Shown: positions 34,339-42,602, counted from the stretch's first letter. The stretch: 64,000 nt of DNA from an uncultured Eubacteriales bacterium (GCA_900545885.1 URAF01000013.1:1-64000), one strand, 5' to 3'. Numbers and translations are program-made. The notes: generated by a model from the letters alone, not told the origin.

Positions 34339-36339
34339 TCAGCCCATTACGTATGCGAACGAAGATGCGGTGTTCGCACAGGTGATAATCGTGAACAGCA
34401 TTGTGTTGATGAATGCGCCGAGCCACATATTGCCCGTCTTCGCAGTCATTCTTCTGGAAATGACGGTTGCAATCGCAAGAATGGGTATCATAGGAATGAG
34501 TACGATATAGCCGAGTGCCATTTCGGGTTGCCACAGTACGCCCGTCGAATTGAATTCGCCGTACTGAATTGCGACAACGAGGAGAACGCCGAACACGTTG
34601 AAGAATATGTTGATGAGAATGCTTGCCCATTCGGGAAGGTTCTTTGCACGGTAGTTTTCGTTGAAAAGCGCGCTGACCGTGAAGAAGATTCCGAAGAATA
34701 CTGCGTATCTTACCATTGTGGGAAGCATTACGCCGACGTCAAACACCTTGACCGCCAGTGTCCAGATGCGGAAGTCCACAGTCCAGCAAGACCAGTTGAC
34801 AAACGCAATGAGGAACATTATAAATACGGTTACCATTGCAAGCAGGAAAGTTTTTGCCAAACCTTTGAGTCCCGTGGGAATTCTTCCCGCCGCAAAAGGA
34901 TTTTCGTCGTAAAGTGCGCCTTGTTCGCCGTATTTAACGCGGTTTGCAATGCGGTTGAACACCCAGAAGAACAGGATTACCGCAAGCGAGAACAGCGCTA
35001 CCACAACCGCCCACATGGCAACCCAGTTGGTCGTATCCTGAGGATAAAGTTGTGTGTTGGGGAACCATTTGTCGCCGTATTCCGTGCAGATATCTTTGAT
35101 AACAAATCCGCTGAACAGCATTATGCCGATTGCACCGAGCCAGTAAGTGAGGTTCTTGCGAACGCCTTTCAGAGGCTTGGGCTCGACGGGAGCGTTTCCG
35201 ACCCAGACGAGTTCGCCGTTTTCCGCGACTTCCTGTTTGCCGACCGCAAGAGAACGGAAGAACGGAGTCGTGAGCAACAGACTGACAAGCGGGAACAGCA
35301 AGGCGAAGAATGCAATCAGTCCGATGAAGGAGAACATTTCCTTGACCCACCAGGTCTGGCTGGTTTCCGCAAGGTATTCATAGCCGCTGGGAGTTCCGAA
35401 AGAGGTATAGAAGAAGTTTACAACGGCTTCCGCACCGTCAACCGAGCAATGGTTTTGCGGGTGTACACCGGGGATTTCGTAGATGACTCTGAACGCACCG
35501 TCGGCTGCCTGACCGCCTGCGGGTTCGACAATCTGACCGCCAACGTAAATCGCACCGTTCTGCACCGCACCTTCGGTGCCACCGATACCCACGAACTTCT
35601 TGGCTTGTTCGGTTCCCAGCCATTCTCTGGAAATCGTGCCACCGTTTTCATTCGTCGTAAAGAAGAATTCATCGTCGTGCGCTTTGAGGAAACCGACGTC
35701 AACGTTTGCGCCGGCGCCCATAAAGCTGCTCCACGCCTGCATAAGACCTGCGGCAACAAGGTTGTAACCGCTGGTATAATCCTGCAACAGAGTCGCGGCT
35801 GTCGTCATGCCGCCCATGGAGTGACCGGAAATACCGATTTTCGTTTTGTCGACATAATCGAGATTGTAGAGGTATTTGACGGAATCGTACATACCGCTCG
35901 TCGCCATCATTGCATTGGTATCACCCGTATTCTCGTAGTTGCCGTGGCCTTCGCGGTCAACGGTTATTACGACAAAACCGCGACGTGCAAGCTCGATTGC
36001 ATTCTGAAGCTGCATTTCGCGGTTGTTGAGGTATCCGTGAGTAAGCACAATCGCGGGAAGAGGGTTCTTCGCGCTTGCCTTTTCGGGCTTGAAAAGTATA
36101 CCGCTGACGACTTTGCCGTCAATAACAACTTCTTCTTCGCCGTCGGGGGTGGTGATGACTTTGGTTCCCGTGTTTTCCGCGTCGCGCAAATCGGTGACTT
36201 CAACCGACCAGCCGTCCGTCTGAACGGCGGACGCCGCAAAACTTGACAGGAAAATCACAACAAGACAGACAATAAGAAATATCACCGCGACTTTGTTTTT
36301 TGCGATGTATTCCGTAAAACCTTTTTTGATGTAATCCAT
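34339..36339 (-). CDS. Alpha/beta hydrolase fused to a multi-span membrane domain
   Basis: A 666-residue protein. An N-terminal signal-anchor (~14-38) leads to an extracytoplasmic-looking alpha/beta hydrolase domain (~75-330) with oxyanion HG (101-102), nucleophile elbow GHSMGG (Ser174) and a likely histidine in VHPQNH. About nine membrane spans follow from ~345 to the end, including a loop rich in aromatic residues. ATG 36339 has GGGAG eleven bases upstream. The substrate is unknown; an acyl or ester substrate reaching it at the membrane is inferred. It is divergent from a PocR-AraC regulator with abutting promoters, which suggests induction by a small molecule. Confidence 0.85.
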   Translation of the reverse strand: MDYIKKGFTEYIAKNKVAVIFLIVCLVVIFLSSFAASAVQTDGWSVEVTDLRDAENTGTKVITTPDGEEEVVIDGKVVSGILFKPEKASAKNPLPAIVLTHGYLNNREMQLQNAIELARRGFVVITVDREGHGNYENTGDTNAMMATSGMYDSVKYLYNLDYVDKTKIGISGHSMGGMTTAATLLQDYTSGYNLVAAGLMQAWSSFMGAGANVDVGFLKAHDDEFFFTTNENGGTISREWLGTEQAKKFVGIGGTEGAVQNGAIYVGGQIVEPAGGQAADGAFRVIYEIPGVHPQNHCSVDGAEAVVNFFYTSFGTPSGYEYLAETSQTWWVKEMFSFIGLIAFFALLFPLVSLLLTTPFFRSLAVGKQEVAENGELVWVGNAPVEPKPLKGVRKNLTYWLGAIGIMLFSGFVIKDICTEYGDKWFPNTQLYPQDTTNWVAMWAVVVALFSLAVILFFWVFNRIANRVKYGEQGALYDENPFAAGRIPTGLKGLAKTFLLAMVTVFIMFLIAFVNWSCWTVDFRIWTLAVKVFDVGVMLPTMVRYAVFFGIFFTVSALFNENYRAKNLPEWASILINIFFNVFGVLLVVAIQYGEFNSTGVLWQPEMALGYIVLIPMIPILAIATVISRRMTAKTGNMWLGAFINTMLFTIITCANTASSFAYVMG

Positions 36340-36457
36340 AGCTGATTTTCTCCCTGATTTAATTATCAAACGGCTTACTCAAAACCTCCTTTTCGTGCCG
36401 TTCGTCCCCGTTTTGGCCGTGTATTTTGCAACCCGACCGACTGTATGCCCTGCGTTT

Positions 36458-36486
36458 ATCATAGCCGAACCGTCAAACATATTCAA
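36458..36486 (-). promoter_or_regulatory. Promoter of the membrane hydrolase
   Basis: On the minus strand, TTGAAT (36481-36486), a 17-bp spacer and TATGAT (36458-36463). Its -35 directly abuts the -35 of the divergent regulator promoter. Confidence 0.65.
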
Positions 36487-36533
36487 TTGACAAAACCGAC
36501 ACAAAATAGTATTATTATGTTGCACTATTTTGT
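36487..36533 (+). promoter_or_regulatory. Promoter and inverted-repeat operator of the PocR-AraC regulator gene
   Basis: TTGACA (36487-36492), a 17-bp spacer and TATTAT (36510-36515). A perfect 10-bp inverted repeat, ACAAAATAGT (36501-36510) and ACTATTTTGT (36524-36533) with 13 bp between, covers the spacer end, -10 and start region. Confidence 0.7.
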
Positions 36534-36584
36534 CATGGCGCGAATTTTAGCAATACAAATCAAGAAATATGTGGATTAATTCTT

Positions 36585-37484
36585 ATGTCGGTACACAAAA
36601 TCGAAGACCTCATTTCGCTTGACAAATTCAAGCTGACGCTGGACTCCGTAGCCAAAGCAACAGGCATGAATTTGTGTGTTCTTGACGTTCTAGGCAACGT
36701 CGTTATTTTCCCGTGCAATGACGCCATTTTCTGCAAATGCGCGCGCCAGAATCCCGAACTGCGTCAAAGATGTCTTGCTGCCGCAAGTCATGCCGCATTC
36801 GAGTCGGCAAGAAACAAAAAAACGCATTTCTACAAATGCTTTTTCGGTCTTATGGACTTTGCCGTTCCGCTTTTCTACAAAGGAGAATATCTGGGCGCAA
36901 TTTGTGGAGGGTCTACACGCGCCGACGTTCCCACGGATACTCTTGACTATCTTTACAGCGAGCTTTCCTTGGATGACTACCCCGAACTAAAAAAAATCTA
37001 CGATAATATGCCGTGCATAGAAGCGGAACGTTACGTCGAAATGGCACACCTTATCGAAAAACTGGCGGATTATATCAATCAGTTCGGCATACTTATGGAA
37101 CTTGAAGAACACTCTTCCGAGAAAGGAACCAACCTAAACAAACTACAACCCGCCCTCAAATATATCGACAAGCATTACAAAGACGAAATATCCGTCAACG
37201 AGCTTGCGTCGCTCTGCTATGTCAGCACAACGTATTTTTCGCGACTGTTCAGCCGAACGGTAGGCACTCCTCTTTCGACCTACATACTCAATCTACGCAT
37301 TAAAAAGGCAAAAGAACTGCTCCAAAATCAAGGTATAAAAATCCAATCCGTCGCGGCAGAAGTAGGCTACGAAGACCCGTCCTATTTTATAAGAAAATTC
37401 AAACAAGTTACAGGTCTGACCCCCACGGAATACCAAACAATGATAGCTTCTGACCGCCACACCGAAACTAAATTAAAATTGTAA
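36585..37484 (+). CDS. AraC-family regulator with PocR sensor domain
   Basis: A 299-residue protein. Residues ~5-165 form a PocR ligand-binding domain with its typical cysteines (FCKCARQNPELRQRC and CFFGLMDFAVPLFYKGEYLG). Residues ~190-290 form the double AraC helix-turn-helix (ISVNELASLCYVSTTYFSRLF, here ISVNELASLC then YVSTTYFSRLF; and VAAEVGYEDPSYFIRKFKQVTG). PocR was first known as activator of propanediol/cobalamin genes; the domain binds small metabolites. It probably controls itself and the divergent hydrolase. The ribosome site is weak. Confidence 0.92.
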   Translation: MSVHKIEDLISLDKFKLTLDSVAKATGMNLCVLDVLGNVVIFPCNDAIFCKCARQNPELRQRCLAAASHAAFESARNKKTHFYKCFFGLMDFAVPLFYKGEYLGAICGGSTRADVPTDTLDYLYSELSLDDYPELKKIYDNMPCIEAERYVEMAHLIEKLADYINQFGILMELEEHSSEKGTNLNKLQPALKYIDKHYKDEISVNELASLCYVSTTYFSRLFSRTVGTPLSTYILNLRIKKAKELLQNQGIKIQSVAAEVGYEDPSYFIRKFKQVTGLTPTEYQTMIASDRHTETKLKL

Positions 37485-37590
37485 CAAATTCAAGTATTAC
37501 TAAATGATTAGCTAATTTAAGCCTATCGAATACAATTCATCAGAAATTGAATTAAACCAAAGGCATGCAAAACAATTAACCAAACATGTG

Positions 37591-37768
37591 TTATTTTATT
37601 AATTTAAAATTATAATTTTGTTCATAGTAACTATTGACGTAATTTATTAACCATTGTGTCTTTATTTTTATACTTTCGCTCCCCATACGTTCAGCTTCAA
37701 ATATTTGACTAATAACGTGTCCTTTTAAATTGTTTCTAAACACGGACTCGTATTTTTGTAAAAATTTT
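37591..37768 (-). pseudogene. 3' part of the transposon-split cyclase-like gene
   Basis: This AT-rich segment encodes the last ~57 residues (ending VNSYYEQNYNFKLIK) and a TAA stop at 37591. The frame continues across the 8-bp duplication into the part at 40991-41531: removing the transposon and one duplicate gives exactly 711 bp, 237 codons, in frame. A separate gene starting at GTG 37779 would have to begin inside the transposon end and has no ribosome site. Confidence 0.85.
37761..37768. repeat. Left 8-bp target site duplication (AAAATTTT)
   Basis: Identical to 40991-40998 on the other side of the transposon. An 8-bp AT-rich duplication fits the IS1595 family. Confidence 0.85.
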
Positions 37769-37788
37769 TGCTCTGTCACAACAAATGG

Positions 37789-37817
37789 TTGATTTTTGAC
37801 GAGAAATAGCGTATAAT
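37789..37817 (+). promoter_or_regulatory. Promoter of the transposase-lnu(C) transcript
   Basis: TTGATT (37789-37794), a 17-bp spacer and TATAAT (37812-37817), located just inside the left inverted repeat. Confidence 0.65.
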
Positions 37818-37856
37818 AATAGTAAGAAACAGTACCACCGAAGGAGGTAATTGGAT

Positions 37857-38894
37857 ATGCCTACTATCAAAGACGCATTAGATATTATCGGTAAGTTGAC
37901 TGTCGCAGAGCAGGAAAGCCTTAAAACAATGCTTTTAAGTCCTGCCTTTGTAAAGTCTTTGAATATTGAAGATTTCGTAGCAAAGGAACGCTTTGCAAAT
38001 GGTCGTGTATGCCCTCTTTGTGGCTGTATCCATGTGGTTCGCAATGGTCATCGTAAAGATGGCACACAGCGATATGTATGTAAGGATTGTGGCAAGTCCT
38101 TCGTGATTGCTACGAACTCCATTGTGTCTGGTACAAGAAAAGACTTGTCCGTGTGGGAGCAGTACATTGATTGTATGATGAATGGCTTATCCATTCGTAA
38201 GACTGCTGTTGCTTGTGGGATTCACAGAAACACCGCATTCCTTTGGAGACACAAGATTTTGGATGCACTTCAGAATATGGCAGACGATGTTACCCTTGAC
38301 GGCATTATTGAGGCTGACGAAACTTTTTTCGCCATCTCGTACAAGGGCAATCATAGCAAGAGTAAGACATTTGCTATGCCACGCAAGGCTCATAAGCGTG
38401 GTCATTCTACACATATCAGAGGCTTGTCCCAAGAAAAGGTATGTGTTCCTTGTGCGGTTAATAGGAATGGCTTGTCTATCTCCAAGATTACGAATACTGG
38501 TAGAGTTTCTACAAGAGATTTACATCATATTTATGATGGTAGGATTAAGACCAATTCCACTCTTGTTACGGACAAGATGAACTCCTATGTGAGATTTACA
38601 AATGCCAATGGCATTGACCTTGTGCAGTTAAAGACTGGCAAAGCCAAGAAAGGCATTTATAATATCCAACATATCAATAGCTACCATAGCCAGCTAAAGA
38701 GGTTTATGCGTGGCTTTAACGGTGTTTCTACCAAGTATCTGAACAACTATCTTGTGTGGAATAACCTTGTAAATTACGCCAAAGAAAGCGACATGGAGAA
38801 AAGGAACATCTTCTTAACTTTCGTTTTGGCAACATTGAAAACTGCTAAATGCAGAGATTTATCAAACAGACCAGCAGTTCCTCTGGTCGCCTAA
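37857..38894 (+). CDS. IS1595-family transposase
   Basis: A 345-residue transposase with an N-terminal zinc ribbon (CPLCGCIHVVRNG and CKDCGKSF), a helix-turn-helix region and the ISXO2-like catalytic domain: aspartates in IIEADETFF and VTDKMNSY and the late YHSQLKRFMRGFNGVS segment. ATG 37857 lies nine bases after AGGAGG; TTG 37851 is a possible alternative. It moves the surrounding element. The reading frame is complete, so the transposon may still be active. Confidence 0.93.
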   Translation: MPTIKDALDIIGKLTVAEQESLKTMLLSPAFVKSLNIEDFVAKERFANGRVCPLCGCIHVVRNGHRKDGTQRYVCKDCGKSFVIATNSIVSGTRKDLSVWEQYIDCMMNGLSIRKTAVACGIHRNTAFLWRHKILDALQNMADDVTLDGIIEADETFFAISYKGNHSKSKTFAMPRKAHKRGHSTHIRGLSQEKVCVPCAVNRNGLSISKITNTGRVSTRDLHHIYDGRIKTNSTLVTDKMNSYVRFTNANGIDLVQLKTGKAKKGIYNIQHINSYHSQLKRFMRGFNGVSTKYLNNYLVWNNLVNYAKESDMEKRNIFLTFVLATLKTAKCRDLSNRPAVPLVA

Positions 38895-38917
38895 TTAGAA
38901 TTTGTGGAGATGATAAG

Positions 38918-39412
38918 ATGGTCAATATAACAGATGTAAAACAGATTCTTCAATTTGCAATAGATGCGGAGATTAAAGTCTTTCTTGATGGTGGCTGGGG
39001 TGTAGATGCTCTTCTTGGATATCAGTCAAGAGCCCATAATGATATTGACATTTTTGTAGAAAAGAACGATTATCAGAACTTTATAGAAATAATGAAAGCT
39101 AATGGCTTTTATGAGATTAAGATGGAATATACAACATTGAACCATACTGTATGGGAAGATTTGAAAAACAGAATTATTGATTTGCATTGTTTTGAATATA
39201 CGGACGAAGGTGAAATTCTTTATGATGGGGATTGTTTTCCGGTAGAAACTTTTTCGGGTAAAGGAAGAATTGAGGAAATAGAGGTTTCCTGTATTGAACC
39301 ATATAGTCAAGTAATGTTCCATCTGGGATACGAGTTTGATGAAAATGATGCACATGATGTGAAGTTATTGTGTGAGACACTTCATATCGAAATTCCAAAT
39401 GAGTATAGATAA
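38918..39412 (+). CDS. lnu(C): Lincosamide nucleotidyltransferase Lnu(C)
   Basis: A 164-residue aminoglycoside-type nucleotidyltransferase fold protein whose sequence I recognise as Lnu(C). The nucleotide-binding/metal motif is LDGGWGVDALLG followed by HNDIDIF. It adenylylates lincomycin and clindamycin. ATG 38918 has GGAG eight bases upstream; the longer frame from 38849 overlaps the transposase. It lies 23 bp after the transposase on the same strand and probably shares its promoter. Confidence 0.95.
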   Translation: MVNITDVKQILQFAIDAEIKVFLDGGWGVDALLGYQSRAHNDIDIFVEKNDYQNFIEIMKANGFYEIKMEYTTLNHTVWEDLKNRIIDLHCFEYTDEGEILYDGDCFPVETFSGKGRIEEIEVSCIEPYSQVMFHLGYEFDENDAHDVKLLCETLHIEIPNEYR

Positions 39413-39439
39413 CTGCAAATAACAGGAGACCGTTTCAAG

Positions 39440-40900
39440 TTTTGTGTAAACCAGAAAAACTGACATAAGATATATTATTAGTTACTCTGGGCAGAGTCGA
39501 ATCTTTGAGGCTCTGCCCTTTCCTGTATTATAATGCAGTTCCTGGACATGTCAAGCAGAGCTGGCTAAGCCAGCCCTCTCAGACAGGAAGCTGCTTATAA
39601 TCCGGATAGTCTTTCTTCAAAGAAAATCTCCAGCTGCGAATGGATCTGCCCCCAATCCTGTCGGTGACCTGTCCATTTTTTCGTGATATCCATCATGGCC
39701 AGATACAGCATTTTCAGGAGACTCTCATCGGAAGGAAACACTGTCTTGGCTTTTGTGACCTTCCGGAGCTGGCGGTTAAATCCCTCGATGGCATTGGTAG
39801 TATAGATTAAACGGCGGACTGCTTCCGGATACTTGAAATAGGTCGAAAGATTGGTCCAGTTGTCTTTCCAAGATTTCGCTATTTTGGGGTATTTTCCGCT
39901 CCATTTGTCATCAAAGCTGTCCAGTTCTGCTAATGCGATTTCTTCCGTTGGAGCCGCATATACACGTTTTAGATCGGCCATCAGCGGCTTGAGCTCCTTG
40001 TAGGAAACAAACTTCGTTGTATTACGGATCTGATGGATGATGCACTGCTGAATCTCTGTCTGGGGAAAGACAGCCTCGATTGCCTGGGGAAATCCTGTCA
40101 GCCCATCTACACATGCGATCAGGATATCTTCCACGCCACGATTTTTCAGACCATTCAGGATGGAGAGCCAAAATTTTGCGCTTTCGTTTTGCCCGACATA
40201 CATACCGAGCACGTCTTTATATCCCTCCATATCAATCCCGATGGCAATATAAACCGCACGTTTTACAATCCGTCCTTCGTTACGTACATGATAGTGAATC
40301 GCATCCATAAAAACAACTGCATAGATCTCTTCTAAAGGTCTTTCCTGCCATTCTTTCACAATGGGAAGGATCTTGTCTGTGATCCTGCTGATGGTACTGT
40401 CAGAAATTTCGATATCGTATAGTTCCCGCATATGACTTTCGATATCATTCGTAGTCATTCCTTTGGCATACATGGAAATGATTTTTTCTTCCATATCCTG
40501 GGTGACCGTATTCTGGTATTTCTTTACAATCTGTGGTTCAAACTCACCCTTCCGATCACGGGGGATATCGATTTCCATATCGCCATAACTGGTATGCATT
40601 ATCTTTTGAGAATGTCCATTTCTGGAATTATCCGTTTCCTTGTTACGATAGTCATACTTAGAATAACCTAATTCCTCGTCCATCTCCTGATCCAGGGCAC
40701 TTTCCAGAATGATGGACATCATATCCCTCATGATGGAATTTACATCTGTTCCGTCTTTTACCTTAACATTGTTTTCTTTCATGTAGTTGCTCATTATTTT
40801 CCGAAGAGCTGCTTTTTGTGGGGTATCCTTTTTTCTTGCCATAAAATAAACCTCCAAACTGGTAAGTCTATCTTACATCAGTTTGAAGGTTTACACAAAC
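39440..40900 (-). mobile_element. IS256-family insertion sequence nested in the lnu(C) transposon
   Basis: Terminal repeats share TTTGTGTAAACC (39441-39452; complement of 40888-40899) and then AAACTGA...TAAGATA with small differences. One complete transposase is inside. A hairpin GGGCAGAG...CTCTGCCC (39489-39518) near the left end may block transcription. No matching 8-bp duplication is visible at the two borders, so the exact ends are uncertain by a few bases. Confidence 0.85.
39595..40842 (-). CDS. IS256-family (mutator-type) transposase
   Basis: A 415-residue transposase with the DDE layout of this family: VFMDAIHYHVR, ACVDGLTGFPQAIEAVFPQTEIQQCIIHQIRNT (quoted in parts: ACVDGLTGFPQAI, then FPQTEIQQCIIHQIRN) and the glutamate in TTNAIEGFNRQLRK. 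ATG 40842 follows GGAGG by eight bases. The frame is intact and the strand is opposite to lnu(C). Confidence 0.96.
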   Translation of the reverse strand: MARKKDTPQKAALRKIMSNYMKENNVKVKDGTDVNSIMRDMMSIILESALDQEMDEELGYSKYDYRNKETDNSRNGHSQKIMHTSYGDMEIDIPRDRKGEFEPQIVKKYQNTVTQDMEEKIISMYAKGMTTNDIESHMRELYDIEISDSTISRITDKILPIVKEWQERPLEEIYAVVFMDAIHYHVRNEGRIVKRAVYIAIGIDMEGYKDVLGMYVGQNESAKFWLSILNGLKNRGVEDILIACVDGLTGFPQAIEAVFPQTEIQQCIIHQIRNTTKFVSYKELKPLMADLKRVYAAPTEEIALAELDSFDDKWSGKYPKIAKSWKDNWTNLSTYFKYPEAVRRLIYTTNAIEGFNRQLRKVTKAKTVFPSDESLLKMLYLAMMDITKKWTGHRQDWGQIHSQLEIFFEERLSGL

Positions 40901-40990
40901 TTTGGGATACTCCCAATAACAGTTTGTAGGGGAGTTCTGATACTCCCCTATAAAAATGGCTATTTATCAACTGTTTGTTGTGACATAGCC

Positions 40991-40998
40991 AAAATTTT
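40991..40998. repeat. Right 8-bp target site duplication (AAAATTTT)
   Basis: Second copy of the duplicated target flanking the transposon. Confidence 0.85.
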
Positions 40999-41531
40999 AA
41001 ACAATTTAAGCACCACTTTGAATCATAATCTTGAAAAATATAATCTGTATAGTCATTATGTCTGTCTGATGCTTCTGTAATTTTTTTTGATAACAATCCT
41101 TTCTCGATAATTATTCTAGGATAAGTTGCTACTTCACTTTCAAGTTGATAGGCACTCACTAAAGCGGGACCTAACACAATTTGATCATCAATATGCAATT
41201 CACCAAATGTTATTGCTCCGCGCAACAAACAGTTATATAAATATAATCCTCTGCTTACCAAATTACCTACAACATTAAATATCAACGAAAGCTTTTCAGG
41301 AAAATCATTATCATTAACCTTTAAAGCAATAATATAGTTATCGGAAAAAGATCTTACTACCAATTCTTTATTGTCATTTTGTGAGGATAATAAAAAATTA
41401 TTTATAAGCCATAACAATTCTAATGTCTCTTTTAAATTGTTTCTAATTCTATTTTTAATACCCAATACATCTATAAAAGCAATGAGATAATTACCAGTCG
41501 AAGTATATTTTGAATCAAGGTTTTCTATCAT
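40991..41531 (-). pseudogene. 5' part of the transposon-split nucleotide-cyclase-like gene
   Basis: The first 180 codons of a 236-codon gene read from ATG 41531. Motifs resemble class III nucleotide cyclase-fold proteins of bacteria: AFIDVLG (Asp21), RSFSDNYIIAL (Asp64), LLRGAITFGELH, LGPALVSAYQLESEVA and YPRIII. Asp21 and Asp64 would be the two metal ligands. The split gene as it stands reads on through the transposon end to 40878, giving 217 residues with a foreign tail. PycC enzymes of Pycsar anti-phage systems belong to this superfamily, but no membrane or TIR effector gene is adjacent. The gene is much more AT-rich than its neighbours, which suggests transfer. Family call moderate, function inferred. 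Confidence 0.7.
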
Positions 41532-41599
41532 ACAATTCTAAAACTCTTAAATATAAAGGCGAATCTGTAAAAATCAAACAGCTTCGCCTTTATATTTTC

Positions 41600-41675
41600 T
41601 GGTGACCCACCGGAGATTCGAACTCCGGACCATCGCATTAAAAGTGCGGTGCTCTACCGGCTGAGCTAGTGAGTC
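41600..41675 (-). tRNA. tRNA-Lys (anticodon TTT)
   Basis: Full cloverleaf with loop CTTTTAA, GTTCGAATC T-arm and encoded CCA end. Last gene of a five-tRNA run. Confidence 0.96.
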
Positions 41676-41681
41676 ATAATC

Positions 41682-41756
41682 TGGCAGGGGTAGCTGGATT
41701 CGAACCAACGAATGCCAGAATCAAAATCTGGTGCCTTACCGCTTGGCGATACCCCT
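41682..41756 (-). tRNA. tRNA-Gln (anticodon TTG)
   Basis: Anticodon stem CCAGA/TCTGG with loop TTTTGAT, acceptor AGGGGTA/TACCCCT and encoded CCA. Confidence 0.96.
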
Positions 41757-41788
41757 ACGACTCGGTAGGTACCGAGATTGAGTCAAAG

Positions 41789-41866
41789 TGGGGTGAGTAG
41801 TGGGATTCGAACCCACGGCCTTCAGGGCCACAACCTGACGCGCTAACCAACTGCGCTATACCCACC
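41789..41866 (-). tRNA. tRNA-His (anticodon GTG)
   Basis: Loop TTGTGGC, with the extra 5' G at 41866 opposite C73 that marks tRNA-His, and encoded CCA. Confidence 0.95.
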
Positions 41867-41870
41867 GTAA

Positions 41871-41947
41871 TGGCGAGCCTGAAGAGATTCGAACTCCCGA
41901 CACACGGCTTAGAAGGCCGTTGCTCTATCCTGCTGAGCTACAGGCTC
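41871..41947 (-). tRNA. tRNA-Arg (anticodon TCT)
   Basis: Acceptor GAGCCTG/CAGGCTC, loop CTTCTAA and encoded CCA. Confidence 0.96.
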
Positions 41948-41953
41948 AAAAGT

Positions 41954-42027
41954 TGGAGCGGGTGATGGGAATCGGACCCACGCGACCAGCTTGGAAGGCT
42001 GGTATTCTACCATTGAACTACACCCGC
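41954..42027 (-). tRNA. tRNA-Gly (anticodon TCC)
   Basis: Acceptor GCGGGTG/CACCCGC, loop CTTCCAA and encoded CCA. First gene of the run after the promoter. Confidence 0.96.
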
Positions 42028-42071
42028 ACGAGGTCTTGGTCACCACACGGCACCTCTTTTGATGCTCAAAA

Positions 42072-42100
42072 ATCTTACCATAAACGAAAACGCTTGTCAA
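42072..42100 (-). promoter_or_regulatory. Promoter of the five-tRNA operon
   Basis: On the minus strand, consensus TTGACA (42095-42100), a 17-bp spacer and TAAGAT (42072-42077), about 45 bp before tRNA-Gly. Confidence 0.8.
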
Positions 42101-42580
42101 CGATTTTGCGACACATATCGCAAAAGAAAAACAAATGTCGCATCGCCCACCATCGCGCGCGCAAACCGATATATAAATCTACGCAATTTCACCGCTTGCA
42201 TTCCATCTTCAATCCATTTCCAATCAAGCAGAAATGCCCGTCATTTTGTACACTTATCGTGTATAAAATTACGTTATATTGAATTTATTACAACACGATA
42301 CGTGCATTAATTAATTGCAGATGCAACATTTATGACACTATTGACAGCAGATTTTGTATAAATTGTAAATTTTGATACACGATTTGTATTTTTGTATTTA
42401 CATCGAAAAACATGCACATTTCTCTTCTATCTCGAAACGTTACTAAAATAAGGAAGTTAAATTTCACCAATTAACTCATTATCAAAGACTAATTCAATAG
42501 CATTGATTCATGGGTGGCAATGCCTACTACACACTCTTCATAATTAATCCTTGCAGGCAAATAAACAACAAGCAAAATAA
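42101..42580. other. AT-rich gene-free stretch between the tRNA operon and the integration scar
   Basis: About 480 bp with no convincing frame, tRNA or hairpin. The plus-strand frames starting near 41920-42059 are antisense to the tRNAs. Confidence 0.6.
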
Positions 42581-42602
42581 AAACACCGCTTTTGCGGTGT
42601 TT
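42581..42602. terminator. Terminator at the outer attachment site
   Basis: A 9-bp stem (AAACACCGC 42581-42589 with GCGGTGTTT 42594-42602) and TTTT loop; the minus-strand tail is TTTTTATTTT. It directly follows the duplicated tRNA-Lys end and is probably the original terminator of that tRNA operon. Confidence 0.7.

Larger units (their letters stand above)
37769..40990 (+). mobile_element. MTnSag1-like lincosamide-resistance transposon (IS1595 family) with nested IS256
   Basis: The ends are imperfect inverted repeats: left 37769-37794 reads TGCTCTGTCACAACAAATGG... and right (complement of 40965-40990) reads GGCTATGTCACAACAAACAG..., about 21 of 26 positions matching, flanked by AAAATTTT duplications. 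It holds an IS1595-type transposase and lnu(C), the content described for the small mobilisable transposon MTnSag1 of Streptococcus agalactiae (about 1.7 kb). Taking out the nested IS256 unit leaves about 1.76 kb. Small hairpins lie between the IS256 unit and the right end (40904-40914 and 40927-40949). Its low G+C and foreign gene content point to recent acquisition. Confidence 0.9.

Noticed and set aside
37591..37779. A stand-alone 62-codon gene starting at GTG 37779
   Set aside because: Its start lies inside the transposon inverted repeat and the frame joins perfectly to the fragment beyond the transposon.
40878..41531. A complete 217-residue protein
   Set aside because: The last ~37 residues are encoded by transposon DNA; the natural continuation is at 37591-37760.
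37591..41531. A functional Pycsar system
   Set aside because: Only a split cyclase-like gene is present and no TIR or membrane effector gene is next to it.
41920..42282. Plus-strand ORF over the tRNA operon
   Set aside because: It is antisense to tRNA genes and has no independent support.
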